Numbered from the stretch's first letter, positions 10,251 to 19,855 are shown. The stretch: 64,000 nucleotides of DNA from Stenotrophomonas sp. Marseille-Q4652 (GCF_916618915.1 NZ_CAKAKE010000001.1:2339001-2403000), one strand, 5' to 3'. Notes: generated by a model not told the origin, from the sequence alone. A program made the numbers and translations.

Positions 10251-10496
10251 ATGGCCGGCATCCAGTTTTCCCGCGAGCAACAGGACATGCTGGCCGCCGA
10301 CCTGCAGCGCTGGCTGCTGGACAACACCAGCGCCGAGCTCGGCCGCTTCGAGGCCGGCTTCCTGCTCGACCACGTCAGCCAGCTGCTCGGTGCGTACTGG
10401 TACAACCAGGGCGTGCGCGATGCACAGGCGGTGCTGGCGCGGCGCGTGGACGACCTGCAGGAAGCACTGGAGCAGCTCGAGCAGGCGGAGGGCTGA
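10251..10496 (+). CDS. DUF2164 family small protein
   Basis: Protein of 81 residues starting one base after the stop of the ATPase gene. It matches the DUF2164 pattern as I know it: an N-terminal FSREQQDMLAADLQRWL helix, a central FEAGFLLDHVSQLLG, then YNQGVRDAQ and a C-terminal acidic coiled region. Function is unknown. Its position between a MoxR ATPase and its VWA partner, with almost no spacing, suggests co-expression with them. Confidence 0.8.
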   Translation: MAGIQFSREQQDMLAADLQRWLLDNTSAELGRFEAGFLLDHVSQLLGAYWYNQGVRDAQAVLARRVDDLQEALEQLEQAEG

Positions 10497-10499
10497 GGC

Positions 10500-11678
10500 G
10501 TGTTCCTGCGCCTGTTCGAGGCCCTGCGCCGCGAACGCGTGCCGGTGACGGTGCGCGAATGGCTGGACCTGCTGGCCGCGCTGCAGGCCGGCGCAGGCGA
10601 ACCCACGCCCGAGGGGCTGCACGCACTGGCGCGCACCGTGCTGGTCAAGGACGAGCGCCACTACGACCGCTTCGACCGTGCCTTCGGCCATTTCCTTGGC
10701 GAGGTGGCCGCCGCGCCGGATGAGGCGCTTGCAAAGGTGATTCCCGAGGACTGGCTGAGCGATGCGCTGCAACGCCAGCTCAGCGATGAGGAAAAGGCAA
10801 AGCTGCAGCAGGTCGGCTCGCTGGACGAGCTGATGAGGAAATTCGCCGAGCGCCTGGCCGAGCAGCACGAGCGCCACGAAGGCGGCAACCGCTGGATCGG
10901 CACCGGTGGCACCAGTCCGTTCGGACATTCGGGCTGGCACCCGGGCGGCATGCGCGTGGGCGGGGAAAGCCGCCACCGCAGCGCGGCCAAGATCTGGGAG
11001 AAACGCAGCTTCGCCGAGCTCGACGGCGATGCCGAGCTGGGCCCGCGCAACCTGAAGATGGCGCTGCGACGGCTGCGCAAGTTCGCCCGCACCGGCGCGG
11101 CGGAGGAGTTCGACCTCGAAGGCACGGTCGCGGCGACCGCGCGCGATGGCGGCCTGCTCAACGTGGCCATGCGTCCGGAGCGGCGCAACGCGGTCAGCGT
11201 GCTGTTGCTGCTGGACATCGGCGGTTCGATGGACGACCACGTGGCCGCGGCCGAAGCGCTGTTCGGTGCGGCGCGGGCCGAGTTCAAGCACCTGGTGCAC
11301 TACTACTTCCACAATTTCTTCTACGACACGCTGTGGACCCAGGCCCGTCGCGCCGAGGCCGACGAGGTGCGAACGCTGGACGTGCTGCGTCGTTACGGCC
11401 CGGACTGGCGCGTGGTGATCGTCGGTGACGCGGCGATGCATCCGTGGGAAATCCTCGCCCAGGGCGGCTGCAACGAGGCCTGGAACGAGGAACCCGGGCA
11501 GGTGTGGTTCCAGCGCCTGGCCGCGCACTTCCCGCACATCGCGTGGATCAATCCGGTGCCGCCGCCGCGCTGGGAACACACCCACTCCACCGTGCTGGTG
11601 CGGCAGCTGGTCGAGCAGCGCATGTATCCACTCACGCCCGACGGCATTGCCGCGGCGATGACCCGGCTGGCGAAGTAG
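10500..11678 (+). CDS. VWA (CoxE-like) protein, MoxR partner
   Basis: Protein of 392 residues beginning at GTG 3 bp after the DUF2164 stop. The C-terminal half is a VWA domain of the CoxE-like kind, with a metal-ion-dependent adhesion site reading LLLDIGGSMDD near residue 240 and VVIVGDAAMHPWEI further on. The N-terminal half starts with RLFEALRRERVPVTVREWLD, typical of this family. Together with the ATPase at 9404 it forms a MoxR/VWA pair. The client is unknown. Confidence 0.88.
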   Translation: MFLRLFEALRRERVPVTVREWLDLLAALQAGAGEPTPEGLHALARTVLVKDERHYDRFDRAFGHFLGEVAAAPDEALAKVIPEDWLSDALQRQLSDEEKAKLQQVGSLDELMRKFAERLAEQHERHEGGNRWIGTGGTSPFGHSGWHPGGMRVGGESRHRSAAKIWEKRSFAELDGDAELGPRNLKMALRRLRKFARTGAAEEFDLEGTVAATARDGGLLNVAMRPERRNAVSVLLLLDIGGSMDDHVAAAEALFGAARAEFKHLVHYYFHNFFYDTLWTQARRAEADEVRTLDVLRRYGPDWRVVIVGDAAMHPWEILAQGGCNEAWNEEPGQVWFQRLAAHFPHIAWINPVPPPRWEHTHSTVLVRQLVEQRMYPLTPDGIAAAMTRLAK

Positions 11679-11750
11679 CCGCGCCCGGCGTCTAGGAAAA
11701 AGCAGCCGTCCCGGGCTACAGTCCGGCCTCCAAGGACAGTCGAGAGCCGC

Positions 11751-12497
11751 ATGCCGATGGCAGCCGGCCGGAAGGAACCCCCGGCCTTTGTTCCCGCCGT
11801 ACCCGGCACGCCGCCATTGGTGCTGGACACCTACCGTGAGGTCATCACCCCGGAAGGCGTGCCGCTGCAGCTGCCGGCCGCAGGTCCGGTGCCGCGCGCA
11901 CTGGCATGGCTGCTGGACCTGTGCGTGCGGCTGGCGATCCTGTTGCTGATGGCGCTGCCGCTGGGCGTGCTCGGTGGCCTCGGCCAGGGGCTGTACCAGG
12001 CGCTGATGTTCCTGGTGTTCTGGGCCTATCCGATCGTGCTCGAGGCCTGGACCGGGCAGACCCTGGGCAAGCGCCTGCTTGGCCTGCGCGTGGTCGCCAG
12101 CGATGGTGCGCCCGCCAGCTGGCTGGCGGTGATCGTGCGCAACCTGCTGCGCACGGTGGACATGCTGCCCTTCGGCTACGCCGTCGGCGTGATTGCCAGC
12201 CTGTGCGATGCGCACGGCCGCCGCCTCGGCGACATGGTCGCCGGCACCCTGGTCGTGCATGTGCCGCCGCGTCAGCCTGCGGTCCGCAGCGCGGTGGAAA
12301 CGGTGCTGCCGCCGCCGGTCGCGCTGCAGCCGGCAGAACAACTGGCGCTGGTCGCCTTTGCCGAACGCGGCCCGCAACTGTCGGTCGCCCGCCAGGGCGA
12401 GCTGGCCGACCTGCTGGCCCCACTCAGCGGCGCCCGCGGCCAGCCAGGCGTGCTGCGCCTGTACGCAATGGCCAACTGGCTGCTGGGGCGGCGATGA
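11751..12497 (+). CDS. RDD family membrane protein
   Basis: Membrane protein of 248 residues. The RDD family pattern is visible: an Arg/Asp-containing first segment (PRALAWLLDLCVRLAILLL), the central GQTLGKRLLGLRVV box, and the closing DAHGRRLGDMVAGTLVV. Two to three transmembrane segments fall at about residues 50-110 and 130-150. The C-terminal 80 residues are soluble. It opens a six-gene block (RDD, SpoIIM, DUF4129, DUF4350, MoxR, DUF58) with overlapping junctions. Its role is unknown. Confidence 0.85.
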   Translation: MPMAAGRKEPPAFVPAVPGTPPLVLDTYREVITPEGVPLQLPAAGPVPRALAWLLDLCVRLAILLLMALPLGVLGGLGQGLYQALMFLVFWAYPIVLEAWTGQTLGKRLLGLRVVASDGAPASWLAVIVRNLLRTVDMLPFGYAVGVIASLCDAHGRRLGDMVAGTLVVHVPPRQPAVRSAVETVLPPPVALQPAEQLALVAFAERGPQLSVARQGELADLLAPLSGARGQPGVLRLYAMANWLLGRR

Positions 12498-13492
12498 GGC
12501 AGGAACAGTTCGTCGCCCGCCACCAGCACGAGTGGCAGCAGTTCGAGCGCTGGCTGCAGGTGCGTGGCAACAGCGCGCGCAGGGCGCGTGGCACGGTCGA
12601 TGCGGACACTGCCGGCGACGAGACCATCCCCGAACGCTACCGCCGCCTGTGCCAGCAGCTGGCGCTGGCCCGTGGCCGCGGATACAGCCCGCAGCTGACC
12701 GCGTACCTGCAGGAGCTGATGCAGCGCGGCCACAACCTGCTCTACCGCGCACCACCACCACGCTGGCGCCGCGCGGTGGAATTCCTGATGGCCGGCTTCC
12801 CGCGCCAGGTGCGGCAACAGTCCGGCTGCATGTGGGCGGCGCTGTTGCTGTTCGCGGTACCGCTGTTGGGTATCTACGTGCTGGTGCAGTTCCGTCCGGA
12901 CCTGGTCCACCTGCTGCTGACCCCGGCGCAGACCGCCGACCTCGAGCGGATGTACGACCCGGCCGCGCACAAGCTGGGCCGCGACAGTGGCAGCGACTGG
13001 AGGATGTTCGGCCACTACATCATGCACAACACCAGCATCGCCCTGCGCACCTTTGCCAGTGGCCTGCTGGCGGGCCTGGGCACGATCCTGGTGCTGCTCC
13101 ACAACGGGCTGTTCATGGGGGCAGTGATGGGCCACCTGACGCAGGCCGGGCTGGGGGGGCAGCTCTGGCGTTTCGTGGTCGGGCATGGCGCGTTCGAGCT
13201 GACCGGCATCGTCATCGCCGGCGGCGCCGGCCTGCAGCTTGGCCTGAAGCTGCTGGCGCCCGGTCGCCGGCGCCGGGCCGATGCCTTGCGCGAGGGCGGC
13301 ATCATCGGCGCGCGGCTGTGCCTGGGCGTGGCCTTCATGATGCTGGTGGCGGCCTTCATCGAGGCGTTCTGGTCCTCCAGCTCGACCCTGCCGGCGTGGA
13401 TCATGTACTCGGTGGCGGCCGTGCTGTGGCTGCTGGTGCTGGCCTGGCTCCTGTTCGGCGGGCGTGGCGGCGGGAGCGACGATGCGAATTGA
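12494..13492 (+). CDS. SpoIIM/DUF95 family membrane protein
   Basis: Protein of 332 residues whose start overlaps the RDD stop (ATGA). The N-terminal 100 residues are helical and charged (MRQEQFVARHQHEWQQFERW). The remainder has about five transmembrane segments, including MWAALLLFAVPLLGIYVLV and FASGLLAGLGTILVLLHNG, and the family motif HGAFELTGIVIAGGAG. It resembles stage II sporulation protein M, but the organism does not sporulate. In Gram-negative bacteria the gene travels with RDD, MoxR and DUF58 genes, as here. Confidence 0.87.
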   Translation: MRQEQFVARHQHEWQQFERWLQVRGNSARRARGTVDADTAGDETIPERYRRLCQQLALARGRGYSPQLTAYLQELMQRGHNLLYRAPPPRWRRAVEFLMAGFPRQVRQQSGCMWAALLLFAVPLLGIYVLVQFRPDLVHLLLTPAQTADLERMYDPAAHKLGRDSGSDWRMFGHYIMHNTSIALRTFASGLLAGLGTILVLLHNGLFMGAVMGHLTQAGLGGQLWRFVVGHGAFELTGIVIAGGAGLQLGLKLLAPGRRRRADALREGGIIGARLCLGVAFMMLVAAFIEAFWSSSSTLPAWIMYSVAAVLWLLVLAWLLFGGRGGGSDDAN

Positions 13493-15023
13493 CCAACTCA
13501 CCGTCGTGCTGCGCGCCCGCAGCCAGTGGGAGGCGATGGAACTGGGCATGGCGCTGGTCCGGCGCCATGCCGGCCCGATCTGGAAGGCATGGCTGCTGGT
13601 CACCCTGCCGGTGCTGGTGCTGCTCAACCTGCTGGGCTGGGCCAGCGGGCAGTTCTGGCTGGCCGGGCTGCTGATGTGGTGGCTCAAGCCAGTGTTCGAG
13701 CGTATTCCCTTGTTCGTGATCTCGCGCGGCGTGTTCGGCGCTGCGCCGGGCGCGGGCGAGACCGTGCGTGCGCAGCTGCGCTGGGGCTGGCGTGGGCTGG
13801 GCGCCTACCTGGGCTGGCGCCGGCTCAGTCCGGCGCGCTCGCTGCTGATGCCGGTAGACCTGCTCGAGGGCAATGCCGGCAATGCCGGCGCACGGCGCCG
13901 GGTGCTGGCCGGCCCTGCCTACGGCCACGCCAGCCTGCTGACCCTGGTTTGCGCCAATTTCGAACTGGCGCTGCAGGCCGCCTGCATCGTCGCCATCTTC
14001 ATGTTCGTGCCGGTGGAGATGCTGTCCGAATCGCTGCGGGCGGCCTGGGCGCTGATCGGCGCGCAGACGCCGGCCTGGGCCAGGGTCGGCAGCAATGTGG
14101 TGATGTGGCTGGCAATGACCATGGTCGGCCCGTTCTACGTCGGCGCCGGCTTTGGCCTGTACCTCAACCGCCGCACCCAGATCGAAGCCTGGGACGTGGA
14201 GCTGGCATTCCGCCGCCTGCGCCAGCGCCTGCTGGCCAGTGTCGCGCCGTTGATGCTTGTGCTTGCGCTGGTCCTGCCGGTGCCGGGCCTGCATGCGCAG
14301 GACCCCACCACTGCGCCGGCGCCCGAAGCCAACACGCAAAAGCCGGCCAACCCTCCCCCGCCGCCGCCCCTGCTGCGTGATGCGGCAGTGGACACCCGCG
14401 GTTTCGAACAGGCCGTGCAGCGCGCCTACGAGGACGAACTGCTGGGCGGCGAGCGCACGGTGGTGAACTGGAAGCGCAAGGACCTGGACCAGACGCAGTC
14501 GACCTCCCCGCGGATGGATGAGTTCTTCCGCCGCATTGCCGCCATCGGCGCGTGGCTTGGCGAATGGGGGCTGTGGATCCTCGTCGGTGCACTGGTGCTG
14601 GCCCTGCTGCTGGCCATGCGCTGGTGGCTGCCGTGGCTGCGCGGCGGCACCCGTCGCGCACGCACCACGGAGACGCCGGTACGGCACGAGGAACTGCTGC
14701 TGCCCGATGCCCTGCCGCCCGATGTACTGGCCAGCGCGCGGCGACTGTGGGACGAAGGCCGCCCGCGCCATGCGCTGGCCCTGCTGTACCGCGCCAGCGT
14801 GGAGGCCGTCTGCAAGCGCAGTGGCCAGGTGCTGCCGCCGGGCGCCACCGAGGCCCAGTGCCTGCGGCTGGCACGGCAACTGCCGGAGGCGGGCGAGCGC
14901 GAACTGTTCGCACGCGTGGTCAAGGTCTGGCAGTACGCGGCCTATGCCGGGCGTCTGCCCCGCGCCGACGACTTCGACCAGCTGCTGCTGCAGCTGCAAC
15001 CGCACCTGCGGAGGACGCCGTGA
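13482..15023 (+). CDS. Membrane protein with C-terminal DUF4129
   Basis: Protein of 513 residues overlapping the SpoIIM gene by 11 bp. Several N-terminal transmembrane segments include WLLVTLPVLVLLNLLGWASG and LLASVAPLMLVLALVLP. A proline-rich linker (NPPPPPPLL) and a further membrane segment at about residues 365-385 follow. The last 130 residues are DUF4129-like (ARRLWDEGRPRHALALLYRA). It is presumably an inner-membrane component of the MoxR/DUF58 system. The in-frame upstream ATG at 13464 is less likely. Confidence 0.8.
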   Translation: MRIDQLTVVLRARSQWEAMELGMALVRRHAGPIWKAWLLVTLPVLVLLNLLGWASGQFWLAGLLMWWLKPVFERIPLFVISRGVFGAAPGAGETVRAQLRWGWRGLGAYLGWRRLSPARSLLMPVDLLEGNAGNAGARRRVLAGPAYGHASLLTLVCANFELALQAACIVAIFMFVPVEMLSESLRAAWALIGAQTPAWARVGSNVVMWLAMTMVGPFYVGAGFGLYLNRRTQIEAWDVELAFRRLRQRLLASVAPLMLVLALVLPVPGLHAQDPTTAPAPEANTQKPANPPPPPPLLRDAAVDTRGFEQAVQRAYEDELLGGERTVVNWKRKDLDQTQSTSPRMDEFFRRIAAIGAWLGEWGLWILVGALVLALLLAMRWWLPWLRGGTRRARTTETPVRHEELLLPDALPPDVLASARRLWDEGRPRHALALLYRASVEAVCKRSGQVLPPGATEAQCLRLARQLPEAGERELFARVVKVWQYAAYAGRLPRADDFDQLLLQLQPHLRRTP

Positions 15024-16300
15024 GCCCGCGGCTGCGCTGGTTGCTGGGTATCGGAATGCTCGTGCTGGTGCTGGCCGGCGCGGGCTGGCTCTCGCTCGCC
15101 TACGAGCAGGTGCCGGAAAAGGTGCCGGTGCCATCGCGCGGCGAGCCCACCTACAACCCGTTCTACGCCCTGCGCCAGGCGCTGCGCATCGATGGCGTAC
15201 AGGCCGAATCGCGCCGCCGCCTGGACCTGGAACGGATGCAGCTGCAGCCGGGCGACACCGTCGTGCTGCTGCAGGACCCGCAGTACCTGTCGGTTGCCGA
15301 GGTGCAGGGCCTGCTGGACTGGGTCGCCCGCGGCGGCCACCTGGTGATCCGCGTTCCGTGGGTGCTGGACCCGGGCCAGCCACGCAAGCATGGACTGCTG
15401 TCGCGGCTGGGCATCGTGCCGGGCAGGACCCTCGTCTGCCTGCCACTGGAGCTGCCCGGCAAGGACCCGCATACCGAGTTCTGCCACGGCACCGGCTTCC
15501 ACCTGGAGCACTCGGTCGAGGCCGAGCTCACCTGGGGAGCCAGCGCCACGTCGCGCTCGGCCCGGCGCATGGCACCACCGTCCGTTGGCACCGACCTTTC
15601 CTCGCCTGAAGCGAGGGCGTACATGGACGACCTGCGCGGCGCGAGAGGGCTGGGCCACGCACGGCTGCGCTGGTCGCGCGGACGCGTCGACGTACTGGCC
15701 GACATGGATTTCATGCTCAACAACGGCAACGAACTGCGCCGGCACCAGGCCTCCCCCGTGGTGCTGGGCATCACGTCCAAGGGCGAGGGCCTGCGCGATC
15801 CCACCCACCGCATCCTCACCCGCCACGTGCTGGCCCCGAATTACGGCAAGGGCACGTTCCATCTGGTCTACGAGGCAGGCTCGCCTTCGCTGGTCTCCAG
15901 CGTGCTGCGGCAGGGCTGGGCGGCGTGGATCCCGCTGCTGCTGGCCCTGCTGGCCTGGCTGTGGGCACGCGCCCAGCGCTTCGGGCCGCTGCTGCCGGTG
16001 CCGCGCCAGGAGCGCCGCTCGCTGCTCGAACACATCCGCGCCAGCGGCCAGCACCTGCTGCGCTACGGCAAGGCGCCGCTGCTGCACGAGGCGGTGCGCC
16101 GTGCCTTCCTCGCCCGCCTGCAGCGGCGCGCGCCGCTGGCCGCCGCCCTGCATGGCGAAGCCCAGGTCCACGCCATCGCCCAGCGCCTGCAGTGGCCTCC
16201 CGCACGCGTGGCCGAAGCGCTGAAGACGCCCGCCTCCAACGACCATGCCGCCCTGCGCGAACGCATCCGCCTGCTCATCCAGATGAGAAACCAGCTATGA
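15020..16300 (+). CDS. DUF4350 domain membrane protein
   Basis: Protein of 426 residues starting at GTG overlapping the previous stop (GTGA) and preceded by GGAGG. An N-terminal signal-anchor (LGIGMLVLVLAGAGWLSLAY) is followed by a DUF4350-type domain (YNPFYALRQALRIDGV, GLLDWVARGGHLVIRVP). A second membrane segment lies near residue 300 (WIPLLLALLAWLWARAQRFG). The C-terminus is helical. Proteins of this layout accompany MoxR/DUF58 operons. No enzymatic motif is seen. The open frame upstream of 15020 is antisense-like noise. Confidence 0.8.
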   Translation: MSPRLRWLLGIGMLVLVLAGAGWLSLAYEQVPEKVPVPSRGEPTYNPFYALRQALRIDGVQAESRRRLDLERMQLQPGDTVVLLQDPQYLSVAEVQGLLDWVARGGHLVIRVPWVLDPGQPRKHGLLSRLGIVPGRTLVCLPLELPGKDPHTEFCHGTGFHLEHSVEAELTWGASATSRSARRMAPPSVGTDLSSPEARAYMDDLRGARGLGHARLRWSRGRVDVLADMDFMLNNGNELRRHQASPVVLGITSKGEGLRDPTHRILTRHVLAPNYGKGTFHLVYEAGSPSLVSSVLRQGWAAWIPLLLALLAWLWARAQRFGPLLPVPRQERRSLLEHIRASGQHLLRYGKAPLLHEAVRRAFLARLQRRAPLAAALHGEAQVHAIAQRLQWPPARVAEALKTPASNDHAALRERIRLLIQMRNQL

Positions 16301-17286
16301 CCGAACCAACCCCCATCCCGCCCGCCATTCCCGGCGACGGCCTGCTCGAGCGCGTGGACGCCCTGCGCCAGGCCGTGGGCCAGGCCTTCATTGGCCAGCC
16401 GGAGGTGCTGGACCAGATCCTGGTGGCGCTGCTGGCCGGTGGCCATGTGCTGATCGAGGGCGTGCCCGGCCTTGGCAAGACCCTGCTGGTACGGGCGCTG
16501 GCGCAGGCACTGGACCTGACCTATGCACGCGTGCAGTTCACCCCGGACCTGATGCCCAGCGATGTCAGCGGCCACGCGGTCTACGACCCGAAGAGCGAGA
16601 GCTTCCGCATCCGCCGCGGCCCGGTGTTCACCCACCTGCTGCTGGCCGACGAGATCAACCGCGCCCCGGCCAAGACCCAGTCGGCACTGCTGGAAGTAAT
16701 GCAGGAAGGCCAGGTCACCATCGAAGGCCAGTCGTTCGCGCTGGCACCGCCGTTCATGGCGCTGGCCACGCAGAACCCGGTCGAACAGGAAGGCACCTAT
16801 CCACTGCCCGAGGCGCAGCTTGACCGCTTCCTGCTCAAGGTGCTGATCGACTACCCGACGCTGGAGGACGAAAAGCGCATGGTCGATGCCGTGACCACCG
16901 GCCGCAGCGCCGGCGACTTCGACCTGTCGCGGGTGCCGCGCGTGTTCGATGCCGCCCAGGTGGTCGAACTGCAGCGCGAGGTCGCCGCCGTCAGCGTCGA
17001 TCCGGAAGTGGTGGACTACGCGGTGCGCATCGTCGCGGCCACCCGCCGCTGGCCGGGGATTTCGCTTGGCGCCGGCCCGCGCGGCAGCATCGCGCTGGTG
17101 CGCGCGGCGCGTGCGCAGGCGGTGCTGGGTGGCCGGGACTTCGTCACCCCGGATGACGTGCGCGAGATCGCCCGTCCCGCGCTGCGTCACCGCATCACCC
17201 TGGCGCCGGAACTGCAGATCGAAGGCCAGTCGGTCGACGACGCACTGGCCGCGCTGCTGGCCAAGGTCGAAGCCCCGCGCAAATGA
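16297..17286 (+). CDS. MoxR-type AAA+ ATPase (DUF58-linked)
   Basis: AAA+ ATPase of 329 residues starting at ATG 16297, overlapping the previous stop (ATGA). Walker A is GVPGLGKT (residues 55-62) and Walker B is LLLADEINRAP. The sequence ATQNPVEQEGTYPLPEAQLDRF is the sensor 1/arginine-finger stretch typical of MoxR proper. It belongs to the classical MoxR subfamily and is clearly different from the ATPase at 9404. Its natural partner is the DUF58 protein 34 bp downstream. Confidence 0.94.
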   Translation: MTEPTPIPPAIPGDGLLERVDALRQAVGQAFIGQPEVLDQILVALLAGGHVLIEGVPGLGKTLLVRALAQALDLTYARVQFTPDLMPSDVSGHAVYDPKSESFRIRRGPVFTHLLLADEINRAPAKTQSALLEVMQEGQVTIEGQSFALAPPFMALATQNPVEQEGTYPLPEAQLDRFLLKVLIDYPTLEDEKRMVDAVTTGRSAGDFDLSRVPRVFDAAQVVELQREVAAVSVDPEVVDYAVRIVAATRRWPGISLGAGPRGSIALVRAARAQAVLGGRDFVTPDDVREIARPALRHRITLAPELQIEGQSVDDALAALLAKVEAPRK

Positions 17287-17320
17287 GCCCGCGCCTGCCA
17301 TCCGCCGCAGGAACAATGCG

Positions 17321-18619
17321 ATGAGGCCGGCCCCGCTGCTGGTGGCCCTGCTGGTGCTGTGGGGCGGGCTCGGCGTCGCCACGTCGCTGGGTTATGCGCC
17401 GCTGGCCACGTGGATCGCGATGGGCGCCACACTCGCCGTGGTGGCCATCATCGATGCATTGCGGCTGCGGCGCGCGCCCTCGCCGCACGTGTCGCGGCAA
17501 TTGCCCGATGCGCTGGCGCTGGGCGTGGAACGCACCGCCACGCTGCGGCTGGAAGGCTACGGACACCAGCGCGTGGAGGTGTTCGATGACGTGCCAGGTG
17601 GCTGGCCGCTGCAGGGGATGCCGCGCACGCTGGACCTGCGCCCGGCCAGCGAAGCAAGCGTGGACTACCGCTTCACCCCGACCGCGCGCGGTGACTTCCA
17701 GTTCCCCGGTGTGCAGCTGCGCCTGCATTCGCCGTGGCGGCTGTGGCGCCAGCACCGCCTGCTGCCGCCGGCGCAGCCGGTGCGGGTGTTCCCCAACTTC
17801 GTCCCGCTCACCCGCTTTGCGCTGTTCAGTGCCGAACAGGCCTCGCGGCTGGTCGGCGCGCACCTCAAGCGCCGGCGCGGCGAGGGCACCGACTTCCACC
17901 AGATGCGCGAGTACCGCGTCGGCGACAGCCTGCGCCAGATCGACTGGAAGGCGACCTCGCGCGCACGCAAGTTGATCTCGCGCGAATACCAGGACGAGAA
18001 GAACCAGCAGCTGGTGGTGCTGCTCGATGGCGGCCGGCGCATGCTCGCCGAGGAAGGCGGGCTGTCGCACTTCGACCACGTGCTCAACGCCTCGCTGGTG
18101 GTGTCCTACCTGGCCCTGCGCCAGGGCGATGCGGTGGGTCTGATGGCCACCGGCAGCGCGCGCCGCTGGGTGGCGCCGCAGCGTGGCACCGGCGCCATCG
18201 ACACCCTGCTGCGCGCCAGCTACGACCTGCAGGCGCAGCCGGTGGCCACCGACTACCTGGCCGCGGCCACCGAACTGTCACTGCGCCAGCAGCGCCGTTC
18301 ACTGGTGATGCTGCTGACCAACGTGCGCGACGAGGACATCGAGGACCTGCTGGCGGCAGTGCGTCTGCTGCAGAAGCGGCACCTGGTGTGCGTGGCCAGC
18401 CTGCGCGAGCGTGAACTGGACGATGCCCTGGTCCGCGAAGTGCACGAACTGCCCGACGCGGTGCAGGCCGGCGCCCTCGCCCGCTACCTGCAGCAACGCG
18501 GCGAGGCGCATGACGCCCTGCGCAGCCACCGGGTGATGGTGCTGGACGTCACCGCCGGGGAACTGCCGGCCGCGCTGGTCGAGCGCTACCTGGCGGTCAA
18601 GCGCGACGGCCTGCTGTAG
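17321..18619 (+). CDS. DUF58 (VWA-like) protein, MoxR partner
   Basis: Protein of 432 residues. Two N-terminal membrane segments (about residues 5-45) precede the DUF58 core, whose hallmark is FHQMREYRVGDSLRQIDWKA near residue 200. A VWA-like fold follows (QLVVLLDGGRRM in the usual metal-site position, with the second serine replaced). The start is ATG 17321; another ATG at 17316 is out of frame. It is the last gene of the MoxR block and converges on the alcohol dehydrogenase gene with 24 bp between the stops. Confidence 0.9.
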   Translation: MRPAPLLVALLVLWGGLGVATSLGYAPLATWIAMGATLAVVAIIDALRLRRAPSPHVSRQLPDALALGVERTATLRLEGYGHQRVEVFDDVPGGWPLQGMPRTLDLRPASEASVDYRFTPTARGDFQFPGVQLRLHSPWRLWRQHRLLPPAQPVRVFPNFVPLTRFALFSAEQASRLVGAHLKRRRGEGTDFHQMREYRVGDSLRQIDWKATSRARKLISREYQDEKNQQLVVLLDGGRRMLAEEGGLSHFDHVLNASLVVSYLALRQGDAVGLMATGSARRWVAPQRGTGAIDTLLRASYDLQAQPVATDYLAAATELSLRQQRRSLVMLLTNVRDEDIEDLLAAVRLLQKRHLVCVASLRERELDDALVREVHELPDAVQAGALARYLQQRGEAHDALRSHRVMVLDVTAGELPAALVERYLAVKRDGLL

Positions 18620-18643
18620 CCCCCGCGCCACCGCGCGCGATGC

Positions 18644-19741
18644 TTACGGCTTGATCGCGATCTTCAGCACGCCATCGCGCTGGTTCGCGAACAGGTCGTA
18701 GGCCTCGACGATGTCGTCGAGCCGGCGCTCGTGGGTGACCAGCACGCCCAGGTCCAGGCGGTTGGCGGCGATCACGTTCATCAGCCGGCGCATGCGCTCC
18801 TTGCCGCCCGGGCACAGCGCGGTGCGGATGGTGTGGTCGCCCAGGCCGGCGGCGAACTGCGCCAGCGGGATCGACAGGTCTTCCGAATACACGCCCAGGC
18901 TGGACAGCGTGCCGCCGGGCCTCAGCACCTTCATCGCCTGGCCGAAGGTGGCCTGCGTGCCCAGCGCCTCGATCGAACTGTCGGCACCCTTGCCGCCGGT
19001 GAGCTTCATCACCTCGTCCACCACGTCGACCTCGCGGAAGTTCAGCGTCACATCCGCACCCATCTGCCGGGCGATGTCCAGGCGGTGGTTGTTGCCGTCC
19101 ACGGCGATGATGGTGGTGGCGCCGAGCAGCCGCGCGCCGGCGGTCGCGCACAGGCCGATCGGGCCCTGCGCGAACACCACCACGGTGTCGCCGATGCGGA
19201 TGTTGGCGTTCTCCGCGCCCTTGAAGCCGGTGGACATGATGTCCGGGCACATCAGCACCTGCTCGTCGGTCAGCCCATCCGGGATCGGTGCCAGGTTGGC
19301 CTGCGCATCGGGCACCAGCACATACTCGGCCTGGGTGCCGTCGATCAGGTTGCCGAACCGCCAGCCGGCGGTGGCCTTGTAGCCATGGCAGGCGCAGCGG
19401 CCATCAGCCACCAGGTAGCTGCCGTCCTGGCTGGGATAGCCATCCTGCGCGGCGTAGCTGTTGAAGTTGGGGCAGATCGCACCGGCGATCACCCGCTGCC
19501 CTTCGCGGTATCCCTGCACGGCGCTGCCGAGCTTCTCGATCACGCCCACCGGCTCGTGGCCGACGGTGAGGCCCTGCACCACCGGGTACTCACCCTTGAG
19601 GATGTGCACGTCGGTGCCGCAGATGGTGGTGGTGGTGATGCGGATCAGCGCATCGTTGGGACCGACATCCGGGATCGGCTTGTCGACCAGTTCAATGCGG
19701 CCTTTCTCGATGAAGGCGGCGGCTTTCATCATGCGTGCCAT
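18644..19741 (-). CDS. Zinc-dependent alcohol dehydrogenase
   Basis: Medium-chain dehydrogenase of 365 residues. The catalytic zinc ligands are in TICGTDVHIL and VGHEPVGV near residues 40 and 60. The structural-zinc loop is unusual: few regularly spaced cysteines, with an inserted QDGYPSQDGSYLVADGRCAC stretch. This matches the threonine/isopropanol-dehydrogenase-like subgroup of secondary alcohol dehydrogenases. The coenzyme fold is VVVFAQGPIGLCATAGA. GGAGGA lies 7 bp before ATG 19741. The substrate is uncertain. Confidence 0.88.
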   Translation of the reverse strand: MARMMKAAAFIEKGRIELVDKPIPDVGPNDALIRITTTTICGTDVHILKGEYPVVQGLTVGHEPVGVIEKLGSAVQGYREGQRVIAGAICPNFNSYAAQDGYPSQDGSYLVADGRCACHGYKATAGWRFGNLIDGTQAEYVLVPDAQANLAPIPDGLTDEQVLMCPDIMSTGFKGAENANIRIGDTVVVFAQGPIGLCATAGARLLGATTIIAVDGNNHRLDIARQMGADVTLNFREVDVVDEVMKLTGGKGADSSIEALGTQATFGQAMKVLRPGGTLSSLGVYSEDLSIPLAQFAAGLGDHTIRTALCPGGKERMRRLMNVIAANRLDLGVLVTHERRLDDIVEAYDLFANQRDGVLKIAIKP

Positions 19742-19855
19742 GGCGTGCTCCTCCGTGCGGGTGACAGGACGGGCACGCCGCAGCCATCGCCACGGGGGCG
19801 CCCGCCTGCAGTCTGGCAGCGCCGCCGGCGGTGGCCTTGATCTGGCGCAAATGAA

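Noticed and set aside
12193..13674. Long plus-strand frame over the RDD and SpoIIM genes
   Set aside because: It is a shadow frame rich in Arg, Ala and Pro; the coupled RDD/SpoIIM/DUF4129 starts explain the region.
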